This document shows, one piece after another, positions 43,380 to 54,653 of a stretch of DNA of 64,000 nucleotides; positions within the stretch are counted from its first letter, which is position 1; each line of letters starts with the position of its first letter. The notes beneath the pieces were generated by a model, which worked only from the letters and a program-made list of their open reading frames with translations, ran no database searches and had not been told where the DNA came from. This DNA comes from Selaginella moellendorffii (taxonomy: Eukaryota > Streptophyta > Lycopodiopsida > Selaginellales > Selaginellaceae), in the NCBI RefSeq assembly GCF_000143415.4, contig NW_003314318.1, positions 891,390 through 955,389 on the forward strand. The letters are read 5' to 3'. Made by a program: the position numbers and the translations under genes.

Positions 43380-44813
43380 ATGGGATTCGGGCAATCTAAA
43401 ATAACGAGTGGTGGAGGATCTGCACCAGGGATCCCTGACCATGGATCGGGAGGGCAAAGGAAGCTTCCGCTTATGATGGTCAGTGTTGTTATTTAGAGAG
43501 CGAGCTGATTGATGGCTCTCTTGTAGGTGAGCACTTACTATAACAACCATATTTCGGGGAATGGGCCGAATAGGGTTCTGATGGGCCCTTTCGAAACTGC
43601 TGTGGCTCGAAAGAATCCAGAAGGCGAGTTCAAGTATACCGTAAGCATTTCTTTCATTTTTTTCATCTCTTTGATTTTAGTAATTTTTTATTTCCAGTAT
43701 GGTTTTGAACTCCTCCACCTTGAAGACGAAGGAGATTTTCTGGTTGCAGTGGTTAACACGGCACGCACAAAAAACTTGGGTAAGTTTGTGTTGTGATTCT
43801 TGTATCTTTGTTTCATCTCTGTTTGTCTCCCAGCGTCTTTGAACCTTTATCTCTGGAATGTTTCTTCGTTCGATAAGCACTGCGTGCGTATTCTTTCAAA
43901 CGAAGACCGGCTAACTGAAGCGAGGATTCGGTACCTCATGGAACAGTATGCGTTGCTTTTCCTCCATTTAGACCGATTTGATGAGATTACTCGTTGCAGC
44001 GTCGACGAGCTAGTACCTCCAAGAATTGAGGAGGCACGCATCAAGGCACTGTCACGAAAGGAGAAAGCAAAAGAGGAAAAGGCAAAAGCGGCAAAAGAGG
44101 ACCCATTTTACTCATCCTCCGATGAGGAGGAGGAGGAGGAGGAGGAGGATCGATATTGGAATGAGAACATCAAGGTTTGGTTGAGTTGGTTATATCACAT
44201 TTGGGATTCCTTGCTGTGATTACAGCCAGAAGAGTGGCATGTTTGCAACAACACAACTCTCGTGGCCATCGCTGAGCAGCGGATATTTGTTGCTGGTCCA
44301 GGACGCTTCTCAGTTGTTATTGCTGGACCTGCTGGTGCTCGGGTAAAGCCTTACATTCTTACTTGAATCTCAGGGGATCACCCAAATCTTTTTGTAGGTG
44401 CTGTCTGAGGCGGACCCGGAAGCCTTGGATATCCAGATTTTTGAGTATGAGGTACATTTTGTCCTTGTCTTGTTTCTTAGACCAACTTTCTTTGCATGCA
44501 GCACCGGCTTGCACCCAACGAGTTTCTAGTCATGCTTCCTGAGACTTTGCATGTGTCAAAACTTGACACTGTGGCCTGGAACGAATGGGTTCAGGTTTGT
44601 CATGACTGAATACTTCTTGGCAGTGCTAATGACAGTTTGTCATTGCAGAGAGGATATTGGGAAGTGGCAGACAGATTGTGTGAAATGGATGACGCTAGTG
44701 AAAGCTCAGTTCTGGTGCTTCACAAGGAGGAATCTCGAGCTACCAACTCCAATAAGGTGATCAATGGGGAAGCATCATCGACGAGCCTTAGCAAGTTACA
44801 GAGCGGACATTGA
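43380..44813 (+). CDS. Unrecognised 354-aa protein, copy 2 (8 exons)
   Basis: Exons 43380-43478, 43527-43640, 43698-43779, 43834-44174, 44226-44342, 44398-44451, 44502-44594 and 44649-44813 join in frame to 355 codons. It is very close to the gene at 21056-22496; differences include one extra Glu in the acidic tract and a shorter C-terminus. Both look intact. The function is unknown. The protein is hydrophilic with a central Lys/Glu helix and a Ser-Asp-Glu tract, and no signal peptide or membrane segment is evident. Confidence 0.78.
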
Positions 44814-45039
44814 AGTTGCGGGTATTGTAGACCGCGGTATATTCGTTTTTTGAGTACCGAGTATTCGATTTTATCTTTGAACAACTACGGTAGCTTCAAA
44901 GCCCTGACACGTCAGCATGTTTAAGACACGTCATCACGTTTAAGGCAACCCCACTCCTCGTCAACCTCCTGCTGGATGATCGCCTCCATCTCGGCATCGT
45001 AGGCGCATGAGATTGTGGTGGAGGGCGATGAGATGGTAC

Positions 45040-45777
45040 CTAATTAATCCCCCAGCGCTCCCACTCGCGATCGGCAGTCTCCACACACCCGCCGTAAATC
45101 TCCGTCGTGTGCGGGTGCGAGCGACCGTGTTCTTGATGCAGATCACTCTTGCCGGGCTCTTTCTTGATCCCCCTGTCCGTCATGAGCTTCCTCACCCGCT
45201 TGGCCTCCTCCCACTCCCTGTGAGCTCCGGTTCCCAGCGGATCAAGCTTGTTTTTGATCTTCATGATGATCTCTTCCACGCGCTGCGTCCGCGGAGCATC
45301 GTTCTGAGACTTGCAGCAGCGCCAACCACGTTCACCTGGAGCGGCACCATCCACCCCAATGTCGTTCGCCCCCCTGTACTGATTGAGAGCCAGGTATCCC
45401 TTCGTCGTCGCCTTGTCCTCGATCGCGTCGTAGCACACCCGAGCAAGGATCATACTTCCAAACTTCTCCGCGAACATCCCAATCTTCTCCTGGACTAGCC
45501 TCTGCGGTTTCTTGGCTTCGTCCACTGTGATGTTCCTGGATTTCTGAGCGACGAGAACGTAAGTGTCCACGTCCGGCGGCGCTGCTTCCTTGGCCAGGCG
45601 CAAGAGCATCGTCGTCCAAGCCTTCATTCTCGAAAGCATTGGATGCTGCCAACTTTTGCGTACATTCTCATCACCGCAAACGTCAGGAACGAGGGGATTT
45701 TTCTCGCCTCCGGTGCAAGCTGCTGCCCAGGCATCCTTGTTGAGGAGTTTTAAGAACGCGTCGATCTTGGGAACATA
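45040..45777 (-). CDS. Unknown gene, copy 2 (more complete)
   Basis: Open from about 45777 to the stop at 45040. It includes KIDAFLKLLNKDAW, DTYVLVAQKSRNITVDEAKK, LVQEKIGMFAEKFGSMILAR and NQYRGANDIGVDG. The first 46 or so codons lack an obvious ATG in frame; the first Met in frame is at 45639, so the start is uncertain. The copy at 22850-23686 has several internal deletions. I do not recognise a family. The C-terminal part is basic and low in hydrophobic residues. Confidence 0.5.
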   Translation of the reverse strand, partial: YVPKIDAFLKLLNKDAWAAACTGGEKNPLVPDVCGDENVRKSWQHPMLSRMKAWTTMLLRLAKEAAPPDVDTYVLVAQKSRNITVDEAKKPQRLVQEKIGMFAEKFGSMILARVCYDAIEDKATTKGYLALNQYRGANDIGVDGAAPGERGWRCCKSQNDAPRTQRVEEIIMKIKNKLDPLGTGAHREWEEAKRVRKLMTDRGIKKEPGKSDLHQEHGRSHPHTTEIYGGCVETADREWERWGIN

Positions 45778-46030
45778 AACCCTAAACCCTAGGCTATTCT
45801 TCCAGGCTTTAAGTTCAAAGTTTTACTTCCAAATAAGTGGCACTAGGGTCGGATTTTCTTTCGCTTGTGTGGATATAATACAGGTCTCGATTGGATCAAA
45901 CTTCCTGAAAAACAAGAGAACAAGCTTAGGCTTTAAGAAGTTAAGCTATAGTCTTTACCATGATCGAGTAAATCTCTTCAAACTCTTTGGCACGAGCTAT
46001 GGAATTCATCGATGGGAACGCCGCAGATGC

Positions 46031-47781
46031 TTACTCGCCGCCTTGCTTCTTCTCTTCTGCATGAAACAAAGCTCGCCAAAGTAGCAAAAGGAAAACAGGA
46101 CGACTTACCTTCGCTCTTGCTGCTCTCCTCGTCGTCAGAGAGGACGGTCTTGTTCCTCTTCTTCTTCGCAAAAGGGAGTGGCTCGTAAAACAAGTTTGCT
46201 TGCCTCCTCCCCCTCCCCTCTGTGATGATATTACCTACATCAATTCCTTCGAGGTCCTTTTGCTTGTCTTTCTTTTTTCTCACGGCCTTGAGCTCTACAA
46301 ACAAGGGACACAACTCAGATAAGAGACATGCGTAGTCTTGGATTTGATTTACCTTTCTCCGATGAGTTCCTGTTCAATCCCTCCTTTTGCAAAATGCTCT
46401 CGAGCTCTTTAATCAGCGAACTCTCCCGCTTTGACTCTGGCACTTGCTTCACCCGTTTGTAAACGGAAGGAGGGATACTGCGAAGAAAACAAAAAAAAAT
46501 TATTACCCGTGTTGTTTGAGCAGCACAAACAAATGACTTACTTTATTCCAGAGGCCTTGATCATCTGCTTTAGTTGCTCCACGACCTTACTTACAACCGG
46601 TTTTGATTCCGGCGGTTTCGCAGCCTTCTTCTGCAATAGATGAATGATCACAGCTGAAGCGAGAGACGAGTAAAAATGTTAACTATACCTTTGGCGTCTT
46701 CTTCGCAGGACTCTCATCACTATCGGCATTGTATTCCTTTGTATCCTCGGCCTCGGTTTCCTCTGGTTTCTTTGCGTGTACTTCATCCTTGCTCGATTTT
46801 GGGTTGCTTGATTTTCGCTCATCCTCGTCCTCGTCCTCGGAATCCTTTACAATTGCTTTCTTCTTTCCTGACTTTCTTTTGCGGGGTTTATCCTCCTCTG
46901 AATCCTCCCTTTCAGATTCATCGGTTTCCTCCAGCTTTTTAACGAGTCTTTTCTTCTTTCTCGACTTTTCCGCGCTTTGTAGCTTTCTTTTCTTCTCTTC
47001 CTTAACTCCTGCGGCTGTCCCTGTCTCCGTCTCCAGCGCTTCCACTTCGGAAGCACTAGGCTCTTCTTCTTTAGTAACATCCGAAGTATTGAGAACCTTT
47101 TGGAAAAACACAAATTATCAAGCCACATTGAGAAAAGGGTCTTACAAACCTCGTCAAGGAGAGACTTTACGAGTTCCTTTTTTGTGTCAAGAGCAAAATT
47201 TTGTAGACCCAAATCTTCCTCCAAAAGACGTCTAACTCGTTCGAGCTTCATGTTCCTGCAAAGGAGTCACAAGAAGGATAAGAGCAAAGGAAGAAAACCA
47301 CGCGAAATAAACGTACCGTGAGTCGGTTTTGAGATAAGAACTCCTTTTAGCGAGAGCATCTCTGATTACAGCTTCGGTGACTTCTGGATCATCAGCATTC
47401 ATGATCTGGGATGAGCAAAAAAAAAGAATGACGATCCGTCGAAACAAAAAACGAAAATAAAACTTACGTGATCCACTAGCTCCTTGATCTTCTTCTTGTG
47501 AGGATCTAGCGCAGTGGTTTCCATGCCTAGATCCTCCTCCAGCAGGCGCCGGAAGCTAACCATCGTGAGCGACCTAGATCATCGCTAAACAAATGAAAAA
47601 GAGGGTTTCCACAGACAAGAGAAGCTTACTCGGCGTGCTCCTTGATGTAAGTCGCGCGGGCAGTGACCGCGCTCTCGACCCGCTGCGTTAGATCAAGCTC
47701 CAGCTCGCCATCCCTTTCTTTCTCGCTTTTCTCGGCCTCCATCGCCGCGGCCGCTGCTTCCGCCATGGCCGCCATAGCCAT
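46031..47781 (-). CDS. CHZ-domain histone chaperone-like protein with DEK_C-like repeats (9 exons)
   Basis: Exons 47781-47630, 47573-47468, 47405-47317, 47255-47150, 47096-46689, 46630-46542, 46477-46353, 46294-46109 and 46056-46031 sum to 429 codons. The first four encode two similar helical repeats ([20 protein letters not shown] and [20 protein letters not shown]). Exon 5 is Lys/Glu/Ser-rich. Exons 6-8 match plant CHZ proteins: [31 protein letters not shown] and the CHZ motif [22 protein letters not shown] domains bind H2A.Z-H2B dimers in the nucleus; that role is inferred. A 3' fragment is at 23942-24641. It is divergently arranged with the BTB gene. Confidence 0.85.
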
Positions 47782-48166
47782 AGCTCCTGATTGACGGGCT
47801 TGACGGGCTTGACGGGCCCTCCTTCCATTTTTTCAAAAGTGGCGGGCTGGGTATATTTTATAGCGCACGGAATATCCAGCCTTCTTTAACAGTAGCCCAA
47901 CTTGGACGAGGACGATGGCGCCACGTGTACCGTATGTGGCCCCCGGGCTCTCCCACATTGGTGCTAAGCGCGCTAGGGTTTTAGTTCTTCGTGGAGCGTT
48001 GGGGCGTAGCGGCGATGGCGATGCCGCGCGTGGTGACATGAGAGCTGCATCGGTGATTCCGGCTGTGTAAGTTGCGCTCCTTCTCTTCGGGCAATTGCCG
48101 AGGAATCGAGCTTCGTCCGGGCGCTGATCTTGCTGGATTGTGGCATCAGATTCTAAGGCTGGATTG
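47782..48166. promoter_or_regulatory. Bidirectional promoter region with a G-box
   Basis: Only 385 bases separate the start codons of the CHZ gene (-) and the BTB gene (+). A G-box (CACGTG, 47932-47937) lies near the middle. G-boxes are bound by bHLH/bZIP factors and are common in light-regulated plant promoters, which would suit an LRB-type gene; this is inference. Confidence 0.5.
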
Positions 48167-50166
48167 ATGGACACGGATACGTGCAGTGGAGGGACGAGTC
48201 CTAGCTTCGCATTTGCCTTCAATGACAGTAATTTCTCGGATCGGGTCCTCCACATTGAGATTGTCGCGGGGGCGTCTGGAGAGGCGAAGTCCTCCGGAGA
48301 GCCTTGCTCCACAGTCGGTGCTTGGGCACGGCAGAAGAAGCGTAGGCGTGGAGCCGATGCCAAGGATAAAGGTACTCTATTTTCTTGCCTTTTTTTCTGT
48401 CTTTCGTTTGGTGTTTGTTAGTTGTGGATTTCTCGTTGATGGTTGTTTTGTTCTTTGTCTTACATTGTTTTCTCTTCTTCTCTTCTACAGCATTCGAGAA
48501 TGTTTGCGTGATGGTGGGTCTTGGTGGTGGTCAAGAGGAGCAAATTATGACCGGAACCCAACCAGAGCCAGACGACGCGGAAGAGGAAGGGGACGTCATG
48601 ATCGAGGAGTCTCCTACGTCAATGGCTGGAAGTCCACCAGGTAAGTCTTGGTCCTTTGATCTTGACATGAACCAAGAAGCTATGGTTTCTTACAGCGGAA
48701 GACCAGGATCAGATGCAAAGCACCTCTTCCTGGAATTCAGAGAGTTCAACTGTGTTGCGGGTCAAAACGATTCATATCAGCTCGGCAATTCTCGCTGCTA
48801 AGAGTCGTTTTTTCTACAAAGTACGTTGTTGGGATTGCTGTTTTGAATCCTTTTCTCCTCTCTTGTTCTAAGTACCTTATGGCAGCTCTTTTCCAATGGT
48901 ATGCGTGAGTCGGAGCAAAAGGCAGTTACTTTGCGCATTACCGATTCAGGTACATTGCTCGATGACCTGCGCACCACGGCGTTCTATAAGCTGGCCATTA
49001 TATTGCAGAAGAGGTGCCAGTAATGGACATGTTGCAATTTATGTACACTGGCGGCTTGCAGGCAAACACAGCTCCGGCATTGCTCGACGTTTTGGTTGCG
49101 GCCGATAAGTTTGAAGTCGCAACGTGCATGCGGCACTGTAGCAGATTACTACGAGAGTTGCAAATGACTCCCGAATCGGCACTCGTGTACCTCGACTTGC
49201 CGTCATCCGTGCTTCTGCCTGATGCGGTTCAGTCACTCACAGACGCTGCGAAAGCATTCCTGGCAGATCGGTACAAAGACATTGGAAGGTTTGGAGTTCA
49301 TCTTCGCTATGGTGTGACTATAAGTTACTACTGTTCGCAGGTTCCATGAGGACGTTATGCATTTACCGCTGGCCGGTTTGGAGGCCGTGCTATCCAGTGA
49401 TGACCTCCAGGTTGCGTCCGAGGATGCAGTCTACGACTTTGTGCTAAAGTGGGCGAGAGCACACTACGCCAAGATAGAGGAAAGACGGGAGATCTTCCGG
49501 AGCAAACTCGTGTGGCTCATTCGCTTCCCAATGATGTCCAGCCGGAAGCTCCGAAAGGTTTTGGTTTGCAACGACATCGAGCACGACCTGGCGTCGAAGC
49601 TGGTGATGGAGGCGCTGTCTTTCAAGGCCGAGCCGCCTCACCGCCAGAAGCACATCATGGTGGAGGAGATCGTGCACAAGCGTTTCAGCGAGCGGGCTTA
49701 CAAGTACAGGCCAGTCAAGGTGGTGGAGTTCGACGCACCGTATCAGCAGTGCCTGGTTTTTCTGGACCTCCGCAAGGAAGAGTGCCTGACGCTGTGGCCA
49801 CAGGGACGAGTCTACTCTCAGGCATTTCATCTCGGGGGCCAGTGCTTCTTCCTCTCGGCACACTGCAGCGTGGATCAGCAAACCGCGGCTCACTGCTTTG
49901 GATTGTTCCTGGGGATGCAAGAGAAAGGCTCGGTGAGCTTTGCGGTGGAGTACGAGTTCGCGGCACGGTCCAAGCAGGAGGAGTGGAAGTTTGCTCCCAG
50001 AGTGAAGGGGAACTACGTCTTCACCGGAGGAAAGGCTGTAGGATACAGGAACCTCTTCTCGTGCCCGTGGCAAGAGCTCATGAAGGACGACAGCGATTAC
50101 TTCCATCAAAACGTCCTCCACTTGAGAGCCGAGCTCACCATCAAGCCTCAGGGACAAGGTATGTAG
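48167..50166 (+). CDS. BTB/POZ-BACK protein, LRB/POB1-like (6 exons)
   Basis: Exons 48167-48371, 48491-48640, 48696-48820, 48886-48949, 49009-49288 and 49341-50166 sum to 550 codons (549 aa), the usual size for POB1/LRB. The N-terminus has [11 protein letters not shown] and a basic cluster (KKRRRG). The BTB domain covers about residues 125-230 ([37 protein letters not shown]). The BACK domain follows ([21 protein letters not shown]), then the long C-terminal domain ending [15 protein letters not shown]1 proteins are substrate adaptors of CUL3 ubiquitin ligases; in Arabidopsis they act in phytochrome signalling. Confident in family; orthology not tested. Confidence 0.92.
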
Positions 50167-50344
50167 CGAGTGATTGATTGATTGATAGAGCTACAAACCA
50201 TAGAGAAAAATTTTCGCTCTTCTTTTTCCTTCTTGACAGGAAAGATCGATACTATAGCTACGAAGAGCTTGACTTGAGAGGAGAAACTCTTCTGTGAAGT
50301 GTCTGTTATAAAGATAAAAGGCAAAACAATGAAAGGAAACTTTA

Positions 50345-51309
50345 ATGGATTCTAGGGTTTATGGCAGTGAGTGGATGGATACGGAAGGTGATCGTTCCGG
50401 CGGTGGAGAGGAAGGATCTGGGAGTAACAGATTGGAAGAAAAGGGGGATTTGGATTCCATGGCTTTGAATTCTAGGGTTTACAGCGATCCCAATGTGGAG
50501 ATCAGCTCAATACAGAGAAAGGAGGGAGATTTTGATCACGAAGGCGCTACTGCGTTGGAATCAGGAGGAGCTGGGGACGATGGATCTTCCGCTGGTGTTT
50601 TCGCGCGAGGGGAGAGCAGTGGAACTAGTCCGGTTGAGATTATCGGCAGGGGGCGAGCGGCGGTGCTCAAGAGCGTGATCCACGACGCTGATTCCAAATT
50701 CGAGGCGGCATTGGCGAGCCAGGACTCGCTGGCGCTCAGCATCGATCGCCTCACTCGAGGTGTGCCCTTCGATCAACTTTACCTTTGAAAAGAGGTGATG
50801 CATTGCAATTCCTTTTCGTCTCTTCTTTCTCATCGCTCTAGCTTTTTTCTTGTTGCCTGTCTCTTTTCGTTTGCATTGCTTTTGTAGTCTCTCGAGTCAC
50901 AAAGTCCTTTTAACTGTTGTTTTCCTTTTTCTAGTGCTCGACAAGTTGCTAGAAGATACACCGATGCCTTTTCTCGCTCAAGACTCGGCACGAGTACACG
51001 GCCTTCGGAAGAGAGTTTTGTCACTCTCGTCCACCTTGCAGATCATCCGGGTCCGGATGAAGAACATTGAGAGCGCACTCCTCCACCAATGTAAGTTCTT
51101 TCACAGATTTCTTCTGCACTGGATCTTACATGTTTTGGGCGCTCATTTGCATTGCAGCATCCAGAAGCACTTCTCCAACCGCTGCCAAGAACTCTCCATT
51201 AATTTCCCCAAGGATCCACTCAAACTCGCCGCCCAAAGTCGCTCAAAGAACCTCGCCAAGAAGAACGCAAAGCTCATCTTCTCCAATTCCTCATTACCAT
51301 TTAATTTGA
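50345..51309 (+). CDS. Snapin-like / BLOC-1-type small coiled-coil protein (3 exons)
   Basis: Exons 50345-50759, 50935-51090 and 51158-51309 give 240 residues. The first ~105 residues are Gly/Glu/Ser-rich and probably disordered. Residues ~110-190 form the conserved part: FEAALASQDSLALSIDRLTR, then LDKLLEDTPMPFL, then LRKRVLSLSSTLQIIRVRM. This is the pattern of snapin-family helices in BLOC-1 and BORC complexes, which act in endosome-lysosome or vacuole traffic. The last exon is Ser/Pro-rich and not conserved in that family. Identification rests on the helix pattern, so it is moderate. Confidence 0.6.
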
Positions 51310-51356
51310 ATTTAATTCTTAAGCCTTAGATTTATATTTCTTGGACAATCAAGAAT

Positions 51357-51549
51357 GTCTGCGTTAGAATATAGAAAATATTAATTAGCCCAAAAACTTT
51401 AGATTATATATAAAAGTAGGTGAAATCACTTATTTCAAATAGAAACTTTAAACCCTAGTAAGGCTAGATGCAAAAATTTCCAAATGGCTACCAAAATCCA
51501 ATTACACTCATATTATATAGCATTATAGCCATACACTTGGATTTCACAT
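51357..51549 (-). repeat. 3' LTR of the short gypsy element
   Basis: Direct repeat partner of 53555-53728, bordered by the polypurine tract on the inner side. Confidence 0.7.
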
Positions 51550-52543
51550 TATCCCCTCCTTTCAAAATAATGATCATCAATATTTTCTTGTAGATGAGCT
51601 AAAATTTGGAGGAGGCATTAGTGGATTTATAGGTGGTATTAATTGTTCCTAATCCCTTTATATAAAGCATTTTAACCGTTACACATATACAATTTATGGA
51701 GGATTACTTTATTGAACATTATGTTAAACCTCATAAACTTGCGATTCAACTTGCCATAACATTTGATATAGTCCTTTCCACTGAATAAAGAGCCCTTTAG
51801 ATAAACCACATATTGTAAGATAAGGAAAATAAATTAATATTAAGTCATCCACTTTATACTCTATAAGTGAACAATGATGAGAGTTGTAGTGCTATTGTCC
51901 CACTTGTATATAGCCTAAGTGTTCGGTAGATTTTGCTCGGACAAATGGAAGAGTAATCCTATGACTTAGAAATAGCAACTCATAACAATTGTGAAGGTAA
52001 ACCCAACTCTGATGGTAGTATTGGATAATGGCCATATAAAAGTTTATATAGTGAAGCATACACCCCTATAACATATACATACTAAACAATGGTAAATAAC
52101 CATCTCAATCCAAATACTGAAAGTTTATATACTTTGTGATTATCCCTTTGAATGTTTGAACGAGCCATTCCACTAAACTGTCTAACTGTGGATGATAAGC
52201 ACTTGTGAAAGTGTGGCATATCCCCAACCAAGACGTCAAAACATGAAATGCCTTAGTCATAAATGCAAGACCATTATTTGAAAGAATTCACTTCGGACAA
52301 AAATGTTAAAACGTCACTCAATTAAGGAGGAAATATCCAACAATAATTGTAAATGTGCTAACAAAAGCACCAATTTCCACCCAATAAGTCAAATAGTCAG
52401 AAGCAATAATAACATACTCATTGCATAATTGATCGTGGAAAAAGTCTCTTAAGATCAAATGCTACCAACTTAGATGAATGGGAAATTACAATTGACTCTA
52501 ACCATTTTTTTGCAGCACAAGGGAGAATATCACAAGCTTCGCA

Positions 52544-53220
52544 TTAAACGTAATTATGCATATATTGGATAACATCAAGTTGCATTTCTGGCCAATAGAA
52601 AAATCTATACAATTTCTTAGTCACACAACAATGTCCCATATATCCTCTTAGAACAGAAGAATTATGGTAAGTATGGAAAAACTGTGGAATAAAGATTGAA
52701 GGCACCACTAGCAGTAAATGATCATTAAGATCCATCTCCACAAACTAAATAAAGCAGTATTCAAAATGATATTGAGAATGTAAATGCCAGAATGGCAAGT
52801 CATCAGCAAGTGATGCAGGATTCTTAAACCCATTTAAAAGTCTTTGAATCCACGGCTCAATTTTTTTAGCCTTGCGAACCTTATCAAGAGAAAGTAAATC
52901 TTGCTCTGCACCTTGTGGACAGTAAATGTCAAGTATAACAATGGCCGATAGCACAAAATCCTTCTCTAAAAAATCTATAAATGTTAAAATAACATGCATT
53001 AATAAAATTCTTCAGGTGATGAACAACATCAAAATCATATATCTGAAGCTTCAAAGCCTATCGAATAGTACGATCAACTAAGTTTTTGCACTTCAATAAT
53101 GAAGTAACGGCAGCATGATCATTTTTTAATAACATCCGAGAACCATGTAGATATACATGAAGTTTATTGAAACGCTAAACTGCAACTAAATACTCATTTT
53201 TTGTCATGGAGTAATTCACC
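52544..53220 (-). pseudogene. Gypsy RNase H and integrase zinc-domain relics
   Basis: 52741-52544 encodes an integrase H2C2-like piece (FHTYHNSS, RFFYWPEMQLDV, with the last Cys lost). About 53220-53040 in the same direction translates to an RNase H tail with MTKNEYL, VYLHGSRMLL and NDHAAVTSLLKCKNL. Stops are frequent. Confidence 0.65.
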
Positions 53221-53554
53221 TCCGTTAGTTGTTATATGATTTATATATGCAATGGGATGGCACTGACCAAGCACAGTCATGCTCTTGCATCAACACACCT
53301 CTAAAATCAATATCAGATGTTTACAATGATAGTATATCTAAATTTCATCCCATGATTACATACGCTACAGTCAAAGAAGAAAGAGGTTATTACTCTACCA
53401 TGAAAATGAATGAAATAAAAAAAGAGAAAAAAAAAAAAGTTAAAGAAAGTATAAGAAAAAGGAAATCTAAACAATGCAAAAGCTAGATCTAAACCAAAAT
53501 CCTAAATCCCAACACACTTAAAAGACAATTGAAATTGCCTCTCATTTCCACCCA

Positions 53555-53728
53555 TGTGAGTGTATGGAATATAGAAATGAAATACAAAAATGTGCATATC
53601 AATTAACCCAAAAACTTTAGCTTATATATAAGAGTGAGTGGTCTTGATTGAAATCAATCGGACGGGTATCAAAATCCCATTACATTAATATTCGTATACA
53701 GCATTATAACCATACATTTGGACCTCAC
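53555..53728 (-). repeat. 5' LTR of the short gypsy element
   Basis: Direct repeat partner of 51357-51549. No clear primer-binding site is seen beside it. Confidence 0.65.
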
Positions 53729-54653
53729 AACCAGATTTAATCTTAAGTAGCTAGTCTAAATATTATACAAATATAGATATATATGTATTTATAGATTTAT
53801 ACCATCCACCTCTCCAAATGATGAGAAAACTTGATGAAGGTAAACCCTCGCTATGAGTCGCTGGAGGATGCTTACAAGCCCGAGGAAGAGCAGGCAGGAC
53901 GTGGACGATATACAAATGAAGCGCAATATGAACAAGGCTGTCTACTCAAGGAGAAGGCCTCGCAAAGTTGCGACTAAGACCGAGTGTTATGAGGCCGACG
54001 AGCACGCTTCAGGTGGCCACAGGAGAAGTACACAGCTGGCACAGGGTTCGCGTGGTTAGTCTCTCCAACAGCAGGCCAGAGAAATTTCTTTCCACTCGCA
54101 AAATTTGATTTTGCGCATTGCCATCATCCAAGAGGTGAGCCCCCTTGCTCTCTGTGTGTTTTCCAACCTCTCTTTGTAGGCCAGGGTGGAGAACGGTTTG
54201 GCAAGCTTCTGCATATGGTACGGTATTTGCTCAGTAAGATCTTCGACTTTTCTCTCTAGCCAGGATGCCGCAAGATACACATTGTCATCATGTCTGGAAA
54301 GGTTGTTCGTTTGGTACATGTTTCCAGTACATCAGTGCCGTAAGTCGCGATCCCGAACAGTTTGTTTATCTTTTTCCCTTCTCATGCACAATGTTCCAGA
54401 GACGTAAAGGCTGCAGTTGATACTGTGATCAACAGAAACAAGTAAAAGCTTAACTATGCTGCCTTTAGTTTTCGCTTTAATAGTCTCCCTTCTGCAGCGG
54501 CATTGGATTCCACAGCGGCAGCCGTGCTGAGTACTGATCAGAGAGATGCTGCTGCCATATGGCATTAGCTGCCTTCAGATGGTGAAAAGGAAAAAGGTAA
54601 TTACTTGTTGGCTTTAAATAAACTGTTTTTGCTGACAACCCTAAGGGCAGGGT
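53729..54653. other. Region upstream of the PPR-like/14-3-3 gene, no supported gene
   Basis: Several splice-like sites occur (for example a donor near 54136 and acceptor near 54180), and short open pieces exist on both strands. No piece has a recognisable product. Upstream exons of the next gene may lie here. Confidence 0.4.

Larger units (their letters stand above)
51357..53728 (-). mobile_element. Short decayed gypsy element with two LTRs
   Basis: Direct repeats at about 51357-51549 and 53555-53728 share ATATAGAAA, CCCAAAAACTTTAG, TTATATATA and ATACAYTTGGAYYTCACA, and have TG..CA ends. On the minus strand a polypurine tract, AAAGGAGGGGATAA, lies directly before the 51.36-kb repeat, making it the 3' LTR. 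Between them are integrase and RNase H relics. Gag, protease and most of reverse transcriptase are missing, so it is internally deleted. Confidence 0.75.

Noticed and set aside
49449-50177. 242-aa plus-strand and 237-aa minus-strand ORFs over the BTB gene
   Set aside because: Shadows of the long last exon of the LRB/POB1-like gene, caused by its GC-rich codon use.
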